From contig JBAMJR010000517.1 of assembly GCA_038501785.1 (NCBI GenBank), positions 1-64,000 of the forward strand: DNA of 64,000 nucleotides, in the 5' to 3' direction. Both the position numbers and the translations under genes were made by a program. Positions within the stretch are counted from its first letter, which is position 1, and each line of letters begins with the position of its first letter. Of the stretch, positions 27,682 to 40,400 are shown piece by piece. The stretch comes from Myoxocephalus aenaeus. Its lineage: Eukaryota; Chordata; Actinopteri; Perciformes; Cottidae. The notes under the pieces were generated by a model. The model was not told the DNA's origin, ran no database searches, and saw only the letters and a list, made by a program, of their open reading frames with translations.

Positions 27682-28209
27682 CAGGGGTCACCAACCTTTT
27701 TGAAACCGAGAGCTACTTCAAGGGTACAAAATAATACGAAGAGCTACTTGTTTCATACAAACTTCCTGAACAACAAAGTTGCACAGATCACCTTTTAATA
27801 ATAATAATATGTGAAGTGACTCTGATCACATATCAATGTTAATTATTCCTCACAATAATTATTAACAATAATTTCCACGACAATGATGGTAGAATTTTTT
27901 TTTTTATCACTTTGTTAGAAAAATGAAAATAAACTTATATCCGTTCAAAAAATAACTAATATTTAGTTTTAATGACAACCACAAAGTGAGCAGGCTTTGT
28001 CACTGCAGTGTTTTTCAGGCTTTTGGAATAATATTTCCAGAGCCTCGATATGCAAAGTCAGAAACTACATTTATGGAGCCCCGCAGGCGTTTGTCTTGAC
28101 CTGTAAATACATGAACTGTTAGGCTTTACAAGTGATCGCTGATAGCTTAAAATACTGATAGGTTAAAGCAGCAAATCCCATTGTGAAAAGCACGCAACAT
28201 ATTTTTCGC

Positions 28210-28244
<35 letters not shown>

Positions 28245-28704
28245 CGCTGTGTGCTCACCTGTGTGCAGCGCACCGGGGCGGAACTCCGCCGTGCTCGACA
28301 CAGAAGAGTTGTAACGCGACCATAGAGACATAAAAGACATGCTGTCTGTAGATACGATCAATAACATATGGCCGTTTAGTTTAATAACAGAACAAGGTGT
28401 AGACCTGTTCTACAGGAAAGAGAACCTTAAAGTACAGGCCGGAGGGCGCCCCCTGATATAACGGGAGGGGAAACACAGAAGATGCTGGTTTGACATGCGC
28501 ACAATATTTAACATTGACTTCAGAAATGGTCAGAGTTCATATATACAGAATTTTTGTTTTGTTTTTAAAATGTTATATTAAATATTGTCATTTTCAAATC
28601 TTTAATGGAAGCGTTTTTGATTAAAAATGTGATTTTTTTTAACTTGTTCTATTTTTAGAACATGCCTCGCGGGCGACTCACGTGGTGCCTGTTGGCTACC
28701 CCTG
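27682..28704. mobile_element. Non-autonomous hAT-type element with perfect 8-bp target duplication
   Basis: Ends CAGGGGTCACCAACC and the inverse of CAGGGGTAGCCAACAGG. It is flanked on both sides by CCTTAATG (27674-27681 and 28705-28712). It carries a (TC)n run at about 28211-28242 and no transposase. Internal segments match the element at 60934-62185 (for example the TTTGTTAGAAAAATGAAAAT region and the GATACGATCAATAACATA region), so both belong to one family. Confidence 0.85.
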
Positions 28705-28721
28705 CCTTAATGTGTTGTCAC

Positions 28722-30237
28722 CAGTGGCGGCTGGTGATTTTTTTTTTTGGGGGGGCGCAGTTGGGCGGCGCGGTTTAAATAGCACTCCACAATGAGAAGA
28801 AAAGAGGTTTTGAGTAGAATATTCTAAAAAACAAAGCTTTATTTCAAGAAAACACAGTGCGCAACACTGTCCAATAACAACTATCAACAAACTGTAACTT
28901 TGGGCATGAGAGGTTCAGAGCAGAATGGTTTAAGAAACATTCAATGTGGTGGCCAGAGCAACTTCAGGGAATACATTGACGTAGCATTCAAACTGGGGGC
29001 CCTGCAGTAAGGTGGCACTGGTGAGGTGGTCTTTTAAAGGCAAAGCGTTCCCTGGTGTGTCCAAGTATGGTGTCACAAACCTACAGATAAATATATAGAG
29101 AGAGACAGAGACAGTAAGATAAGTTGTGGGGAAATATCTACTACAAACAGGCTTCATACTACAGACAAAAAACTATGTTTTGTGTGTCTTGATGGCTCAG
29201 CAACATAGACAAAAGGCCAGGAGCCACCTTGATGGCTGTAGCTATGACACACACACACTCACACACACACTCACACACACACACTCACACACACACTCAC
29301 ACACACACTCACACTATCTAAAATACCAATTCAACCCCCAACAAGTTAAAGTTATAGCCTGATATGATATCCACCCAAATCTAACAATGTCCAACATGTG
29401 TTCTGCTGTGAGAAAGATAAAACATTAAACTCTAACAGGCATCTGCTGATTTTGACACTCACCTCTGCAGCAATCCTTCAAGCTCATCTTCCTTCACAGC
29501 CGGCGCTTCCTCGGCTGCTCAGAGCCGCTGCTTTGCTCCACACTGAGCATCCAGCTAACAGCTCCGGTTAGCATGTAGCTTGGTGCGTGTAGCTTCACTG
29601 CTTTGCTGCTGAATATTTAAATCCGGACGTTCGGGTCCCAACTCTTTCAGCCTCTTCTTGTCAACATCTGATCGTGGATTGAAAGGTGTTTCGCGTAGAG
29701 ATACCACAGAGTTTTCAGTCGCCATACTAACATAATCAAAGTCTCTGCTAGCTGTGTTGCTCGCGTAGCTACGTGGGAGCTATATGGGATGTGAGGGAAT
29801 GATAAAGGTCTCTGATTGGACGAATAGTCCAACCACGTTGCAATAAGAAACGATGTCATTGGCTAGGGCGCAGATTCGTGCGCCCGAAGATTCACGTTTC
29901 ATCCGCCAATGAGAAGCTGTCCTTGCCGTCACGAGGGTGAAATGTTTGTTAGCTTTCCATAGACACACATTGGGCCGGCGCCCCGAGAGGGGAGGGGCTT
30001 TTCTCAGTAATGATGAATGGCGATATATTATATTTAACTTAAGTGGTTGTTGACAGGGGCTTACGGTCTCCCACACACATTTAGCGCGTCAACACGGTAT
30101 ATTTCTTATTTAAATTATTTGATATATAATGTTTTTTGACAGTATATATTATATATTTTTTTCTTCTTTTTTTTTTTTCATCGCCAAATTTTAGGAGGGG
30201 CGGCGCCCTAGCGCCCTCTATTGACGCACCGCCACTG
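28722..30237. mobile_element. Non-autonomous hAT-type element with perfect 8-bp target duplication
   Basis: Ends CAGTGGCGG and CCGCCACTG, flanked by GTTGTCAC at 28714-28721 and 30238-30245. The left end runs into a poly-T/poly-G stretch and the right end carries GGCGCCCTAGCGCC. It contains a CACACT microsatellite (about 29246-29325). No transposase ORF was seen. It sits two bases from the target duplication of the previous hAT element. Confidence 0.85.
29246..29325. repeat. (CACACT)n/(CA)n microsatellite
   Basis: Alternating CACACA and CACACT units inside the hAT element. ORFs read across it are repeat artefacts. Confidence 0.9.
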
Positions 30238-30245
30238 GTTGTCAC

Positions 30246-32552
30246 ATATTATATATACCTTCCAGGACCTTAATGTATCGTCACATATTATATATACCTT
30301 ACAGGACCTTAAGCAAGTTGCGGCAACACTCTCAAACACAGGCAGCTGCCTCAAAAACTAGTCTCACATGAGTGGCAACTCGTAAGTGCCCCGCCACCTG
30401 AGACGTACCATCGGAAATGCTGCCTCTAAAGTAGTGGCAGCTTCCGGCACTGCGGCACCTGCCTCCGGCACCGCGGCAACTGCCTCCGGCACCGCGGCAC
30501 CTGCCTCCGGCACCACGGCAACTGCCTCCGGCACCGCGGCACCTGAGCTGTGCCACAGGAAGTGCCTGTACAAGCTGCCGGTGCCGTGATTTGAGCTTGC
30601 CCTCTATCCAGACGGGAGGTGCAGCAGCTGAAGGCCCTGTCACCCCAGGTCTGGCGCTTTATTAAAAATAAAGATAAAGTCTCATGGAGTCTACAGGGAC
30701 ATTTGTAATTGAGGGCCAGCTGCCCCAATCAGCAGCAAGATAAATTCTCCTGAGCTGATCTACACAGCTGATCTCATGTTTGACAGCTCTGAACGATGGC
30801 AGCAAGAAAACAATGAGTGAACATGCGTGAGAAGTGATTGGCAGATGTATGAGAAATAAAGGACGGGCTTGCAAGAGTTTGGTCAAATTGTCAATATTTG
30901 TGTTTTTGAGATATGGAATATACCCAGTAATATTTATAAAATAGAAAATCTGCGCAAAATATATGCTTTCCTGCTCTGCTAGTGCACCTCTCAGCTGCTC
31001 CCGTGCACGTCTCTACTGCTAGTGCACGTGCCGGGGCCAGGTCCATTTTGCCCAAGAAAGACGAGTCTAATACGCAGTTTAGCCAATCACTGATTAAATA
31101 TATAAATGAGTGAAATACAATTTATCCAAATAGCGCCCTAAAAATGTTTCACCGTGGGACCACTCTCACTTGGGCCCATGGTGCGCGTTCCCGTCTCTCT
31201 GCTCGTCAGGGCTCGTCTCTTGAGGCGCCATTATAACAACATGACAGCGGCGAGTTCGAGCACTGCTCTTCAAAGAAGACCAAACGCTAACTCGGCATAA
31301 TCTCTCCTCCAAGAGAAGAACTTTGGTGGAGAAACTACAGGTAAAACACCTGGTCCCAGATCAACCAGACCTCACCATAAGAGTCGTGCTAACGCCATTT
31401 TTTACTTTCCATGCTTGCTTTTTAAATCAACGGGGACAGATCCAGCATGGACAGATACGGGAGTAAGGGACATGAGGCTCTTGTCGGAAAAATTAAGAAA
31501 ACACAAGACCACCAGGACACACATAGATAACTCCTTCAAGCTACTAAGCTAGCATATCAGTGAACATTGCTATCCAGCTGGACGGCGGATACAGGACTGC
31601 GGTGAAGAAACACAATGGGTGAATAAAAACGGGAAAATTTTATCCAAAATAATTGATTGAAGTTTTTTGGAGCTTTTGAGTTGGCCTTGCATGACGAGAC
31701 TGACTCCTGAGTGCTGGAGGAGCACCGTAAAACAGCCAGCGTTTTTAAAGGCACGGCAAAGACGGCACAAAACGAGCTGTCGGTTATTATATGATATGTA
31801 AGTCACCCAATTTGTGTTCTGGCTTTATAAACTGTTTGTCAATCAATGTGGTTGTTTGTTTGGCCTGCCTTAAGCTACATTGATCTGGTTTCCTGTTTTA
31901 AGATGAGATGCTTTTATTTTGAAGGCGGCTCGCGAAGTTAAAAAGGAAGTCGCAATGTGCGCAGAGTGAATGTCAAAAGCTACTGAAAATATGGTCAGTT
32001 TTGTATACAAATTAGAAACAGTAACGGTATTAGCACTCCGTGGAAGAGGCACACGGTTAGTTAAAGTTGTAATAACTGTATATGTTTTAAGGAAATTACC
32101 GTGAGTGTTGGCTCTGTGTGCTATTAATGCAAATGAGGAGTAAGTTAACATAATTATTATTTTTGTGCCTTTGTACACAGCTCTTACGTTGGTTTTGGGA
32201 ATTTATCAATAAATTTTTTCTCTGTAATGTGCAGGACTATCTTTCAAAGGGGTATGCTACATGATATATATTAATATACTGAATTGTATGAATAAGATGT
32301 CCCTATTATGTCAAAGTGTGTGAATAAATGTTAATTATTTAACTGCAAAGTAGTAATGTGTGATACCTTTTTTTGCATTGAATCATACGGGGATGTTAGC
32401 TGAAATTGATTAGATGGCCCTACCAAAAAAAATTCCACCAGCCGCCACTGACCAGTGGTATTACAATGAGAGAGTTCACAAACTCTTCAGAGTGAGAAAT
32501 GGATCGACAGTTACATTATAGGAAAAGTCACATTGACTCTTTTTCTCCACAG
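30246..32552. other. Non-coding stretch upstream of the first arhgap15-like exon
   Basis: Contains two near-identical segments of about 40 bp (30242-30325, ATATTATATATACCTT), a 21-bp minisatellite at 30425-30545, and at about 32430-32451 an inverse CAGTGGCGGCTGGTG terminus like that of the hAT element at 28722, without a located partner. The GCGCCATTATAACAACATG region near 31230 and a GT at 31340 could belong to a 5' non-coding exon, but nothing proves it. Confidence 0.4.
30425..30545. repeat. 21-bp G/C-rich minisatellite
   Basis: Tandem GCGGCACCTGCCTCCGGCACC-type units (21 bp), giving open frames in several phases that should not be taken as genes. Confidence 0.8.
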
Positions 32553-34427
32553 AAACCTCCAGAGTGCTGCGAAACAGCCGCCACTGATTCAGCCTCCACC
32601 ACGCATCACAGCCCCGCACGAAGCTGTGCTGATGCGTATAAAGAGCTCCCAGAGCTCCGGAGAGCGGCTCAGTCAGTCCAAGTCCATGGTGCTGCAGGAG
32701 TCCGACCTTCCTAAAAAGCCTGTAAGTAGAACACACAGAACCTCCATCCCAGTGGAGCAGTTCGGTTCTGAACATGTGTTTTCTGTTTGTAGATCTCTCG
32801 GCATCGCAGGAATCAGTCTCAGCACAACGTCTTAGTCGCAGGAGGAGTTGCTGTTGTTGAACCGTTGGTTAGTCCTAAAACGGATTTGTATGGGAGAGCA
32901 TGTAGGCCACATGTGGAACATTAATGAGTTCTCAATGTTAAGTGAATAAAGGCAACATTCTGAAATTAAAGTTTGTAATCTGACTTTAATAAAATAGATG
33001 TAGTCCAAATACTTTCCCCTAGATTTGTATCAAACCCTGTTTCCAAAAATGTGTAGCAGTTTAGCTCTTCTTAGCTACCTTGATCTCCCTCGTCAGTGTG
33101 TTCCTGGCCTGGTTGAACAGGATCCTGTCCCCACCTCTGTAGGCCTCATCTTTAGCCCCACGAAGCTGCCTGAGTCTTGCAGTGAACCATGGTTTGTTGT
33201 TGTTATATGTGCAGAAGGTTTTAGTCGGCACACATGTCCTCACAAAAACTGATGAATGATGTCACAGGGTCAGTGAGCTCATCCAGGTCTGTAGCAGCCT
33301 CAAAAACACTCCAATCAGTGGAGGCAAAGCAGGACTGTACTCCAGCTTGACCTCATTGGTCCATCTCTTCACAGTCTTCACCACAGGCTTTACAGATTTT
33401 AGTTTCTGCCTGTAGGACGGGAGAAGATGAACCAGACAATGATCAGAGAGTCCCAAAGCTGCACGTGGGACTGAGCGGTATGTATCCTTTAGTACTGCGC
33501 GTATGCATCCTTTAGCACTGAGTGGTATGCATCCTTTAGTACTGAGAGGTATGCATCCTTTAGTACTGAGCGGTATGCATCCTGTAGTGCTGAGCGGTAT
33601 GCATCCTGTAGTGCTGAGCAGTATGCATCCTTTAGTACTGAGAGGTATGCATCCTTTAGTACTGAGCGGTATGCATCCTTTAGTACTGAGCGGTATGCAT
33701 CCTTTAGTACTGAGAGGTATGCATCCTTTAGTACTGAGCGGTATGCATCCTTTAGTAGTGAGCGATATGCATCCTTTAGTACTGAGAGGTATGCATCCTT
33801 TAGTAGTGAGCGATATGCATCCTTTAGTAGTGAGCGATATGCATCCTTTAGTACTGAGAGATATGCATCCTTTAGTACTGAGAGGTATGCATCCTTTAGT
33901 AGTGAGCGATATGCATCCTTTAGTACTGAGAGATATGCATCCTTTAGTAGTGAGCGATATGCATCCTTTAGTACTGAGAGATATGCATCCTTTAGTACTG
34001 AGAGGTATGCATCCTTTAGTACTGAGAGGTATGCAAATCTGCTAAAGTCTGTGTTTGCTTTGTTTAAGAGCAGCAGTTCATCCATCTTGTTCGCCAGAGC
34101 GCGGACGTTCCCCAGGTGAATTGATGGGAGCGCAGCTCGAATCCCCGCTGGCACAGTTTAGCAAGCGCTCCTGTGCGCTTCCCGAGAAGAGCTGCTGCTT
34201 CTCCAACTAAAATCTCTGTAAAGTTTTCCGGTTCAATGACAAACAGTGAACAAGTGTGACCAGTGGATTGACAGAAGTTTAAAAGTTCCTCCCTGCTGAA
34301 TTTGATCAGAGCGAGAGAGCCGGAGACGAGACAAACAAACAAAAACTGAAAAAGTACGAGAGAGGGCAGTCGCGAGGCGGCCATTTTATGTGTTTATGGA
34401 TTAAGTGAACATGTGAACAATTACAAA

Positions 34428-34499
<72 letters not shown>

Positions 34500-37400
34500 T
34501 TTGTTTCCAGGTGGAGCTGAAAGGTGAACATCTGAATGTGGCTAAAATCTCAGAGAGCGGTAAGAAGCAAAGGAAGAACTGGACCTTCATGTGGAGCGTA
34601 CTGACCTCAGACCAGCTGCTGTTTTATAAAGAAAGACAACAAGAAACTATTCTGGTACGGAAAGTTATCTGGGCTTTATTTTGTCTTTATCTTAACTTTC
34701 TCTGTGTGTGAACTGAGACGACACAAGGCTGGACTCATTCTGCTGCTTGGTGCCACTGCTGTACCACACTGAGCATGACCAAAGAAGAAAAGTAGAAAAT
34801 TGTCTGAGGAGGTCCAAGCATGAACAATCTCAAAGCCATCTCAAACTCCGTCTCCGGAGACCTTGATGTTCCTTTGTCCACGATGCACAATGTCATTTGA
34901 AGTTTGAGGCCCGTGGTAGTGGATCACCATGGATTATACCAAAGTTGATAGAGACATCACAAAGCCCAGCTTATATCTTTCTGGGAGAATATCCTGTAGC
35001 TTTTTGGTAAACTGGATAAACTCTGTTTACAGACAAAAAGATCACCTCCAGTCTTTGATGGAGAAGGCTCACTGATGTTTGGGGTTCCCTTGAATATATG
35101 CATGGCATTATGGAATCTGGAGATTACCAAAGTATTTTGGAGCCCGAGCTTCCACCCAGTGTCACGAAGCAGCGTCTTCTTCAAAAGTAATGGGTCCTCC
35201 AGCAGTGCCCCCAAAATACACATCTGAAAGAACCCAGGACTGGTTGAAAAGAAAACCGTGTCCTGCCAGCAATGAGTCCAGATCTGAATCCCCTTGAACA
35301 CATGTGGAAAGGCTGCTGAGACAACTAGAGCAGTTTGCAGAAGAGGAGTAGGCCAAACTACATGCAGAGAAGTGTAGGAATCTCATTGAAGTCTATAGGA
35401 AGCGCTCAACAGCAATTATAGTATATTTGACGTCTGACCTCATGTCCACCCTCTCTGTGTTCAGAAACCAGGAAGTAAACCAGATGTGGTTCAGCTGTGT
35501 GGAGCTATTATCGAGTGGACGACAGAGAAGTCGAGCAGGAAAAATGTGTTCCAGGTAACAAACAAACAGGAAGCTGTCACGCTTGTGTTCCGGCACTGAA
35601 GCTGCTGTTTGTGGAAGAGTTCCATTTCACTCCCTGACAGCCATACGCTGGACTCAGACACATGATTCCTGTGGTCTTATGTTTAAAAAAAAACCTAACA
35701 TTTGACTTTCTTCATTAGTTGTGTTTCTTTATAAGCCGCAATGGCCTTTTAAACTTTTTTTGTACATCGCTTTTATTGAATTTATTTACAGGAAAAAAAA
35801 ATATATGAATGGGACCCAACTGAACTCCTTTCTCATCTGTTCCAGATCACAACAGACACAGGAAGTGAGTACCTCATCCAAGCTGACAGTTACTCCACCG
35901 CCAGTAAATGGTACGACGCCATCGGAAAGGCTGTTGACTCTTCCGTAAGAACTCACTACTTAAAGACTTGAAGTGAAAAAATACAAACTTCAAGAAAGTT
36001 TTTTCAGAATGAGCAACCGTGATGTTCTTTATATCCATAGTCAAATGAATGCCTTCCTGGGATTTAGTGGAACTCTTCTTCTTTTCAGACTAAACTTCCT
36101 CTGCGGAGATCAAACAGCACAGAGTACCTGCCCAAACACAGCTCCCTACCTGGATATGGCTCCGCCTCCCCCAACACCAAGCAACGCAACCCAGTCCACA
36201 GACGCTCCATCAGTGAGTAGCTCACCCAAACCCATATTTAATTAGATATAATATCTGAGAGGACAGCTAGTTGTCGTCTTCTTTTAAATGGGATATGATG
36301 ACTCTAAGTCAGAGGTGTCCAAACTACGGCCCGCGGGCCAACTGCGGCCCGTGTATGACGGCAAACCCCTGCCAAAACTAAAGAGCGCAAATGAGCTGCA
36401 CGAGAGCGTGCAAATCAAAGTCCCTCTTGAAGTTTGAACCCGCTCGCTCTCGAAGCTTTAACCTGCTCGCTCGCGTGTCTGTTACCTGCTCGCGCTCAAG
36501 TAGATTTTCTTTTTGGCAGTAAGTGGGCGGATCCAGTCACCATCGATCTCTACATCTAATTGGTTACAATCCTCGGCTTCGGATTGGCTGGAATGCATTT
36601 CTCACCAGCACACTGGGAACAATGGCGGATGAGAAAACACAACTGAAAGTTGATGTTCTCTGAATACTACTGTTGTTGAGTCACAAAATGTAATTTTAGG
36701 ATGTTTTCAGGCGAGAAGTTAGTTGTTTAAGCATCAAATCTGTGGTCGGTTTGTCAAGAATCAGCTGACTTAAAAAGATACGCTGACGGTTTGAGTTCCT
36801 GCTGAGGGACCGTGAGCTCCGCAGCTCCGGGCCGTCAGCGCTCTGCTGCCCGCCGAGAGCAGCCTGATCCCGGCAGGACTTTTTAAAATGATTCGCTGGC
36901 TCCGATTTCTCCGTAGCGGTTAAACATGAGATACAATTCGGTTTTGAGGATCTAACGAGCAATCTTTATTAGTTTATTATTTATTCACAGTAACGTTACA
37001 TCAGTTTGACTGAGGGAAAGGTTAAGATTTATAACTTAAGATTTTAATTTAACTTTTACTTTAAACTACAGCGGTGTCTTATTACTTTTGACCAAATTCT
37101 TTGCAATTATATATATATATACATATATTCATATATATATATTAAAAAACATAGTTATAAACACAATATATATATACAATTATATGTATTTCTGTATTTG
37201 TTATTTTGAGTGTGTATGTGTGGGTTTACCGTGTATTGATTCAAGATTCTTTTATTGTCATATGCACAGATAACCGGCAGTTATTCTGTACAATGAAAAG
37301 CTTATTTTGCTGGGTCTTCCTAACACACAGAATTACAATAAACTTAAGGCAAAAAATAAGACACAAAATATAGTGACAGTATTGCGCAAAAATATGTATA

Positions 37401-40400
37401 AAGTGCACTATGCATTGCTACAATATCCAAAGTATGGCCGTGACATGAAGTCACAGCAGCAGGAAGAAACTGTTTGTCAGTCTCGTAGTATCTCTATTGA
37501 TATTGTCTTTAATAAGGGATCTGCATGTCATTTAGTTTGTTGCATACGCCTAATAAATACCAAACAGTGTTTCAAGGCAGTTAATGTATCTTGGGTGTGT
37601 CCAAGAACTATTCAAGAAAGGGTCAAATACAATTACAACACAAGATAAAAGGACTAAATAAGATGCACAGACCTTTTATTCTATTGGAGGCACCGCCAGT
37701 TAATTCCGTTTTTAGAATAAGAGAGCAACGATTGTAGGAACCATTATATTATATCATAGCGCCATCACTTTTAAAACTGTACCCAGGACCCCACCCATAG
37801 TACTACTACACCTAGCAGATTCATATAATAGTATAGATACATGGGACGGGTGTAACATAAATAAACACAATATATACACCGCATTCCACATTATTAGGCA
37901 AATTGTATTTAAGGGTCATAAACATTCATTTTTTGGTTTTTCAATTAAACTCATGGATGGTATTGTGTCTCAGGGCTATTTGGATGATTGAAATCAATCC
38001 CAGACACCTGTGATAATTAGTTTGCCAGGTGAGCCCAATCAAAGGAAAACTACTTAAGAAGGATGTTCCACATTATTAAGCAAGCTACATGTTTCAGGCA
38101 AAATGGGGAAGAAAAAGGATCTCTCTGCTGCTGAAAAGCGGCAAATAGTGCAATACCTTGGTCAAGGTATCACAACATTGGATATTTCCAAAAGAATTGC
38201 GCGTGATCATCGGACGGTGAAGAAATTTGTCACCGATTCACAGCACAAGCGGGTTCGTTCAGACAAAGGCAAAATAAGGAAGATTTCTGCCAAACAAATG
38301 CGTAGGGTTAAGAGAGCAGCCACTAAAATGCCATTGAATAGCAGCAAACAGGTGTTTGAAGCCGCTGGTGCCTCTGGAGTCTCGCGAACTTCAAGATGTA
38401 GGATGCTCAAGAGGTTTGCAAGTGTCCTTAAACCTGTTATTCGGCCACCCCTAAACCAAGCTCACAAGCAAAAAAGGTTGCAGTGGGCTCAGGACTACAT
38501 GAAGACTAACTTTCAAACTGTTTTGTTTACGGATGGAGTGCCGTGCAACCCTTGATGGTCCTGATGGATGGAGTAGTGGATGGTTGGTGAATGGCCACCA
38601 TGTCCCAACAAGGCTGAGACGTCAACAAGGAGGTGGCGGAGTCATGTTTTGGGCCGGAATCATGGGGAGAGAGCTGGTAGGCCCCTTCAGGGTCCCCGAC
38701 GGTGTGAAAATGACCTCGGCAAAGTATGTAGAGTTTCTGACTGACCACTTTCTTCTGTGGTACAAAAAGAAGAACCGTGCCTTCCGTAGCAAAATCATAT
38801 TCATGCATGACAATGCACCATGTCATGCTGCAAAGAATACCTCTGGGGCATTGGCTGCTATGGGCATAAAAGGAGAGAAACTCATGGTGTGGCCCCCATC
38901 TTCCCCTGACCTTAACCCTATTGAGAACCTTTGGAGCATCATCAAGCAAAAGATCTATGTGGGTGGAAGGCAGTTCACATCCAAGCAGGTGCTCTGGGAG
39001 GCTATTATGGCATCCTGCAAAGACATTAAAGCAGAAACTATCAAAGAACTCACAAGTTCAATGGATGCAAGAATTGTGAAGTTGATATCAAAGAAGGGGT
39101 CCTATGTTAACATGTAACTTGACCTGTTAAGATGTTTTTGATTCAAACTTTTCTTGATTTCAGTAAATATGACCTCCTAATGCTGCAAATTCAACAAATG
39201 ACAATTTTTTGTTCTTTACAACCTATAAAATATCTTGAAACTCTGAAATTCTGCATAATAATTTGGAACACTGCATTTTGAGTTTTTTATTTTTGAAAAA
39301 AATACTGTTATCATTAGGAGGTTTGTTCAATAGAATTTGACTTATACTCTAACAGTTGATGACTTGAAAATGATACTGACTGACTGTGCATTACTATTTA
39401 GGAAAATCTGAGCAAAGTGTAATTTGCATAATAATGTGGAACGCGGTGTATAACATTATGTGTATCTGTTTATATATACTTATATAGGTACACATATAAT
39501 TGCAAAGAATTTGGTCAAAAGTAATAAGACACCACTGTAGTTTAACCTCTTCCACCCCACCCCTATTTTGGAGGAAAAACGCCTAAAGTGACGTACCAAA
39601 ATTAAAATGGCTGTAGCTTCTGAACCACTCTGCCTATTTGCATCAATGAGGTATTGCCAGAAAGAAAAACCCCTAATGTGTCTTGTGAAAGTGTCAGAAA
39701 ACCTGTAGGTAATACAGAAACAGAGCAGTGTTTTGAAGTCAATAAAAATTGAAGATTTGTGTCCGCCTAAAATAAAAAAGTATCTTTCAGTATACATAAC
39801 TGCCTGTAGCTGTATCTTTACAGGTTATGGACAGCATAGGGCTGTAACTACACTATCAGTGAACACCTGCCTCAAATTTGAAGAAGATAGGACAACGTAT
39901 GACCATTTCACAGTGTTTTCTTTATGAAGAAATCCAAGCGGAGCTCCAAAAAAAAAAAGAACATTTGGAGACTCCAAATGCACACATGGTAACAAATGAT
40001 ATTCTGACACACTAAAGGTGTTTTTTCCTTTACATTTAGATATATTTCATCAATTGGAGCAATATTTACAATTTACAATCAAACATATACCAATGTGTAT
40101 AACTGTGTAATAACCAATAATAACAATGAAAAATATAACTTTGACTCCAAGTGGAGCAGATCTATTGAAAAATAGACAAATAGGCCAAAAGGGCATAAAA
40201 GGCATGCCCTAACATGCATAGGGCTGTAACTACACTAGCAGTGAACACCTGCCTCAAATTTGAAGAAGATAGGACAAAGTATGACCATTTTACAGTGTTT
40301 TCTTTATGAAGAAATCCAGGCGGATCTCCAAAAAGAACAGTTAGAGACTTCAAATGCACACATGGTAACCAAATGATATTCTGACACACTAAAGGTGTTT

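Noticed and set aside
31241..31330. Possible first exon of arhgap15 with a Met at 31241
   Set aside because: The short frame is stopped at once and no donor in the correct phase could be linked to the exon at 32553.
33480..34033. CRISPR-like array of short direct repeats
   Set aside because: No unique spacers; the units are contiguous 24-bp tandem copies, and the genome is eukaryotic. The same holds for 44523-45105 and 45846-46622.
37088..37273. Small hydrophobic ORFs in TATATA-rich sequence (also 57155-57367, 58092-58514)
   Set aside because: Microsatellite translations.
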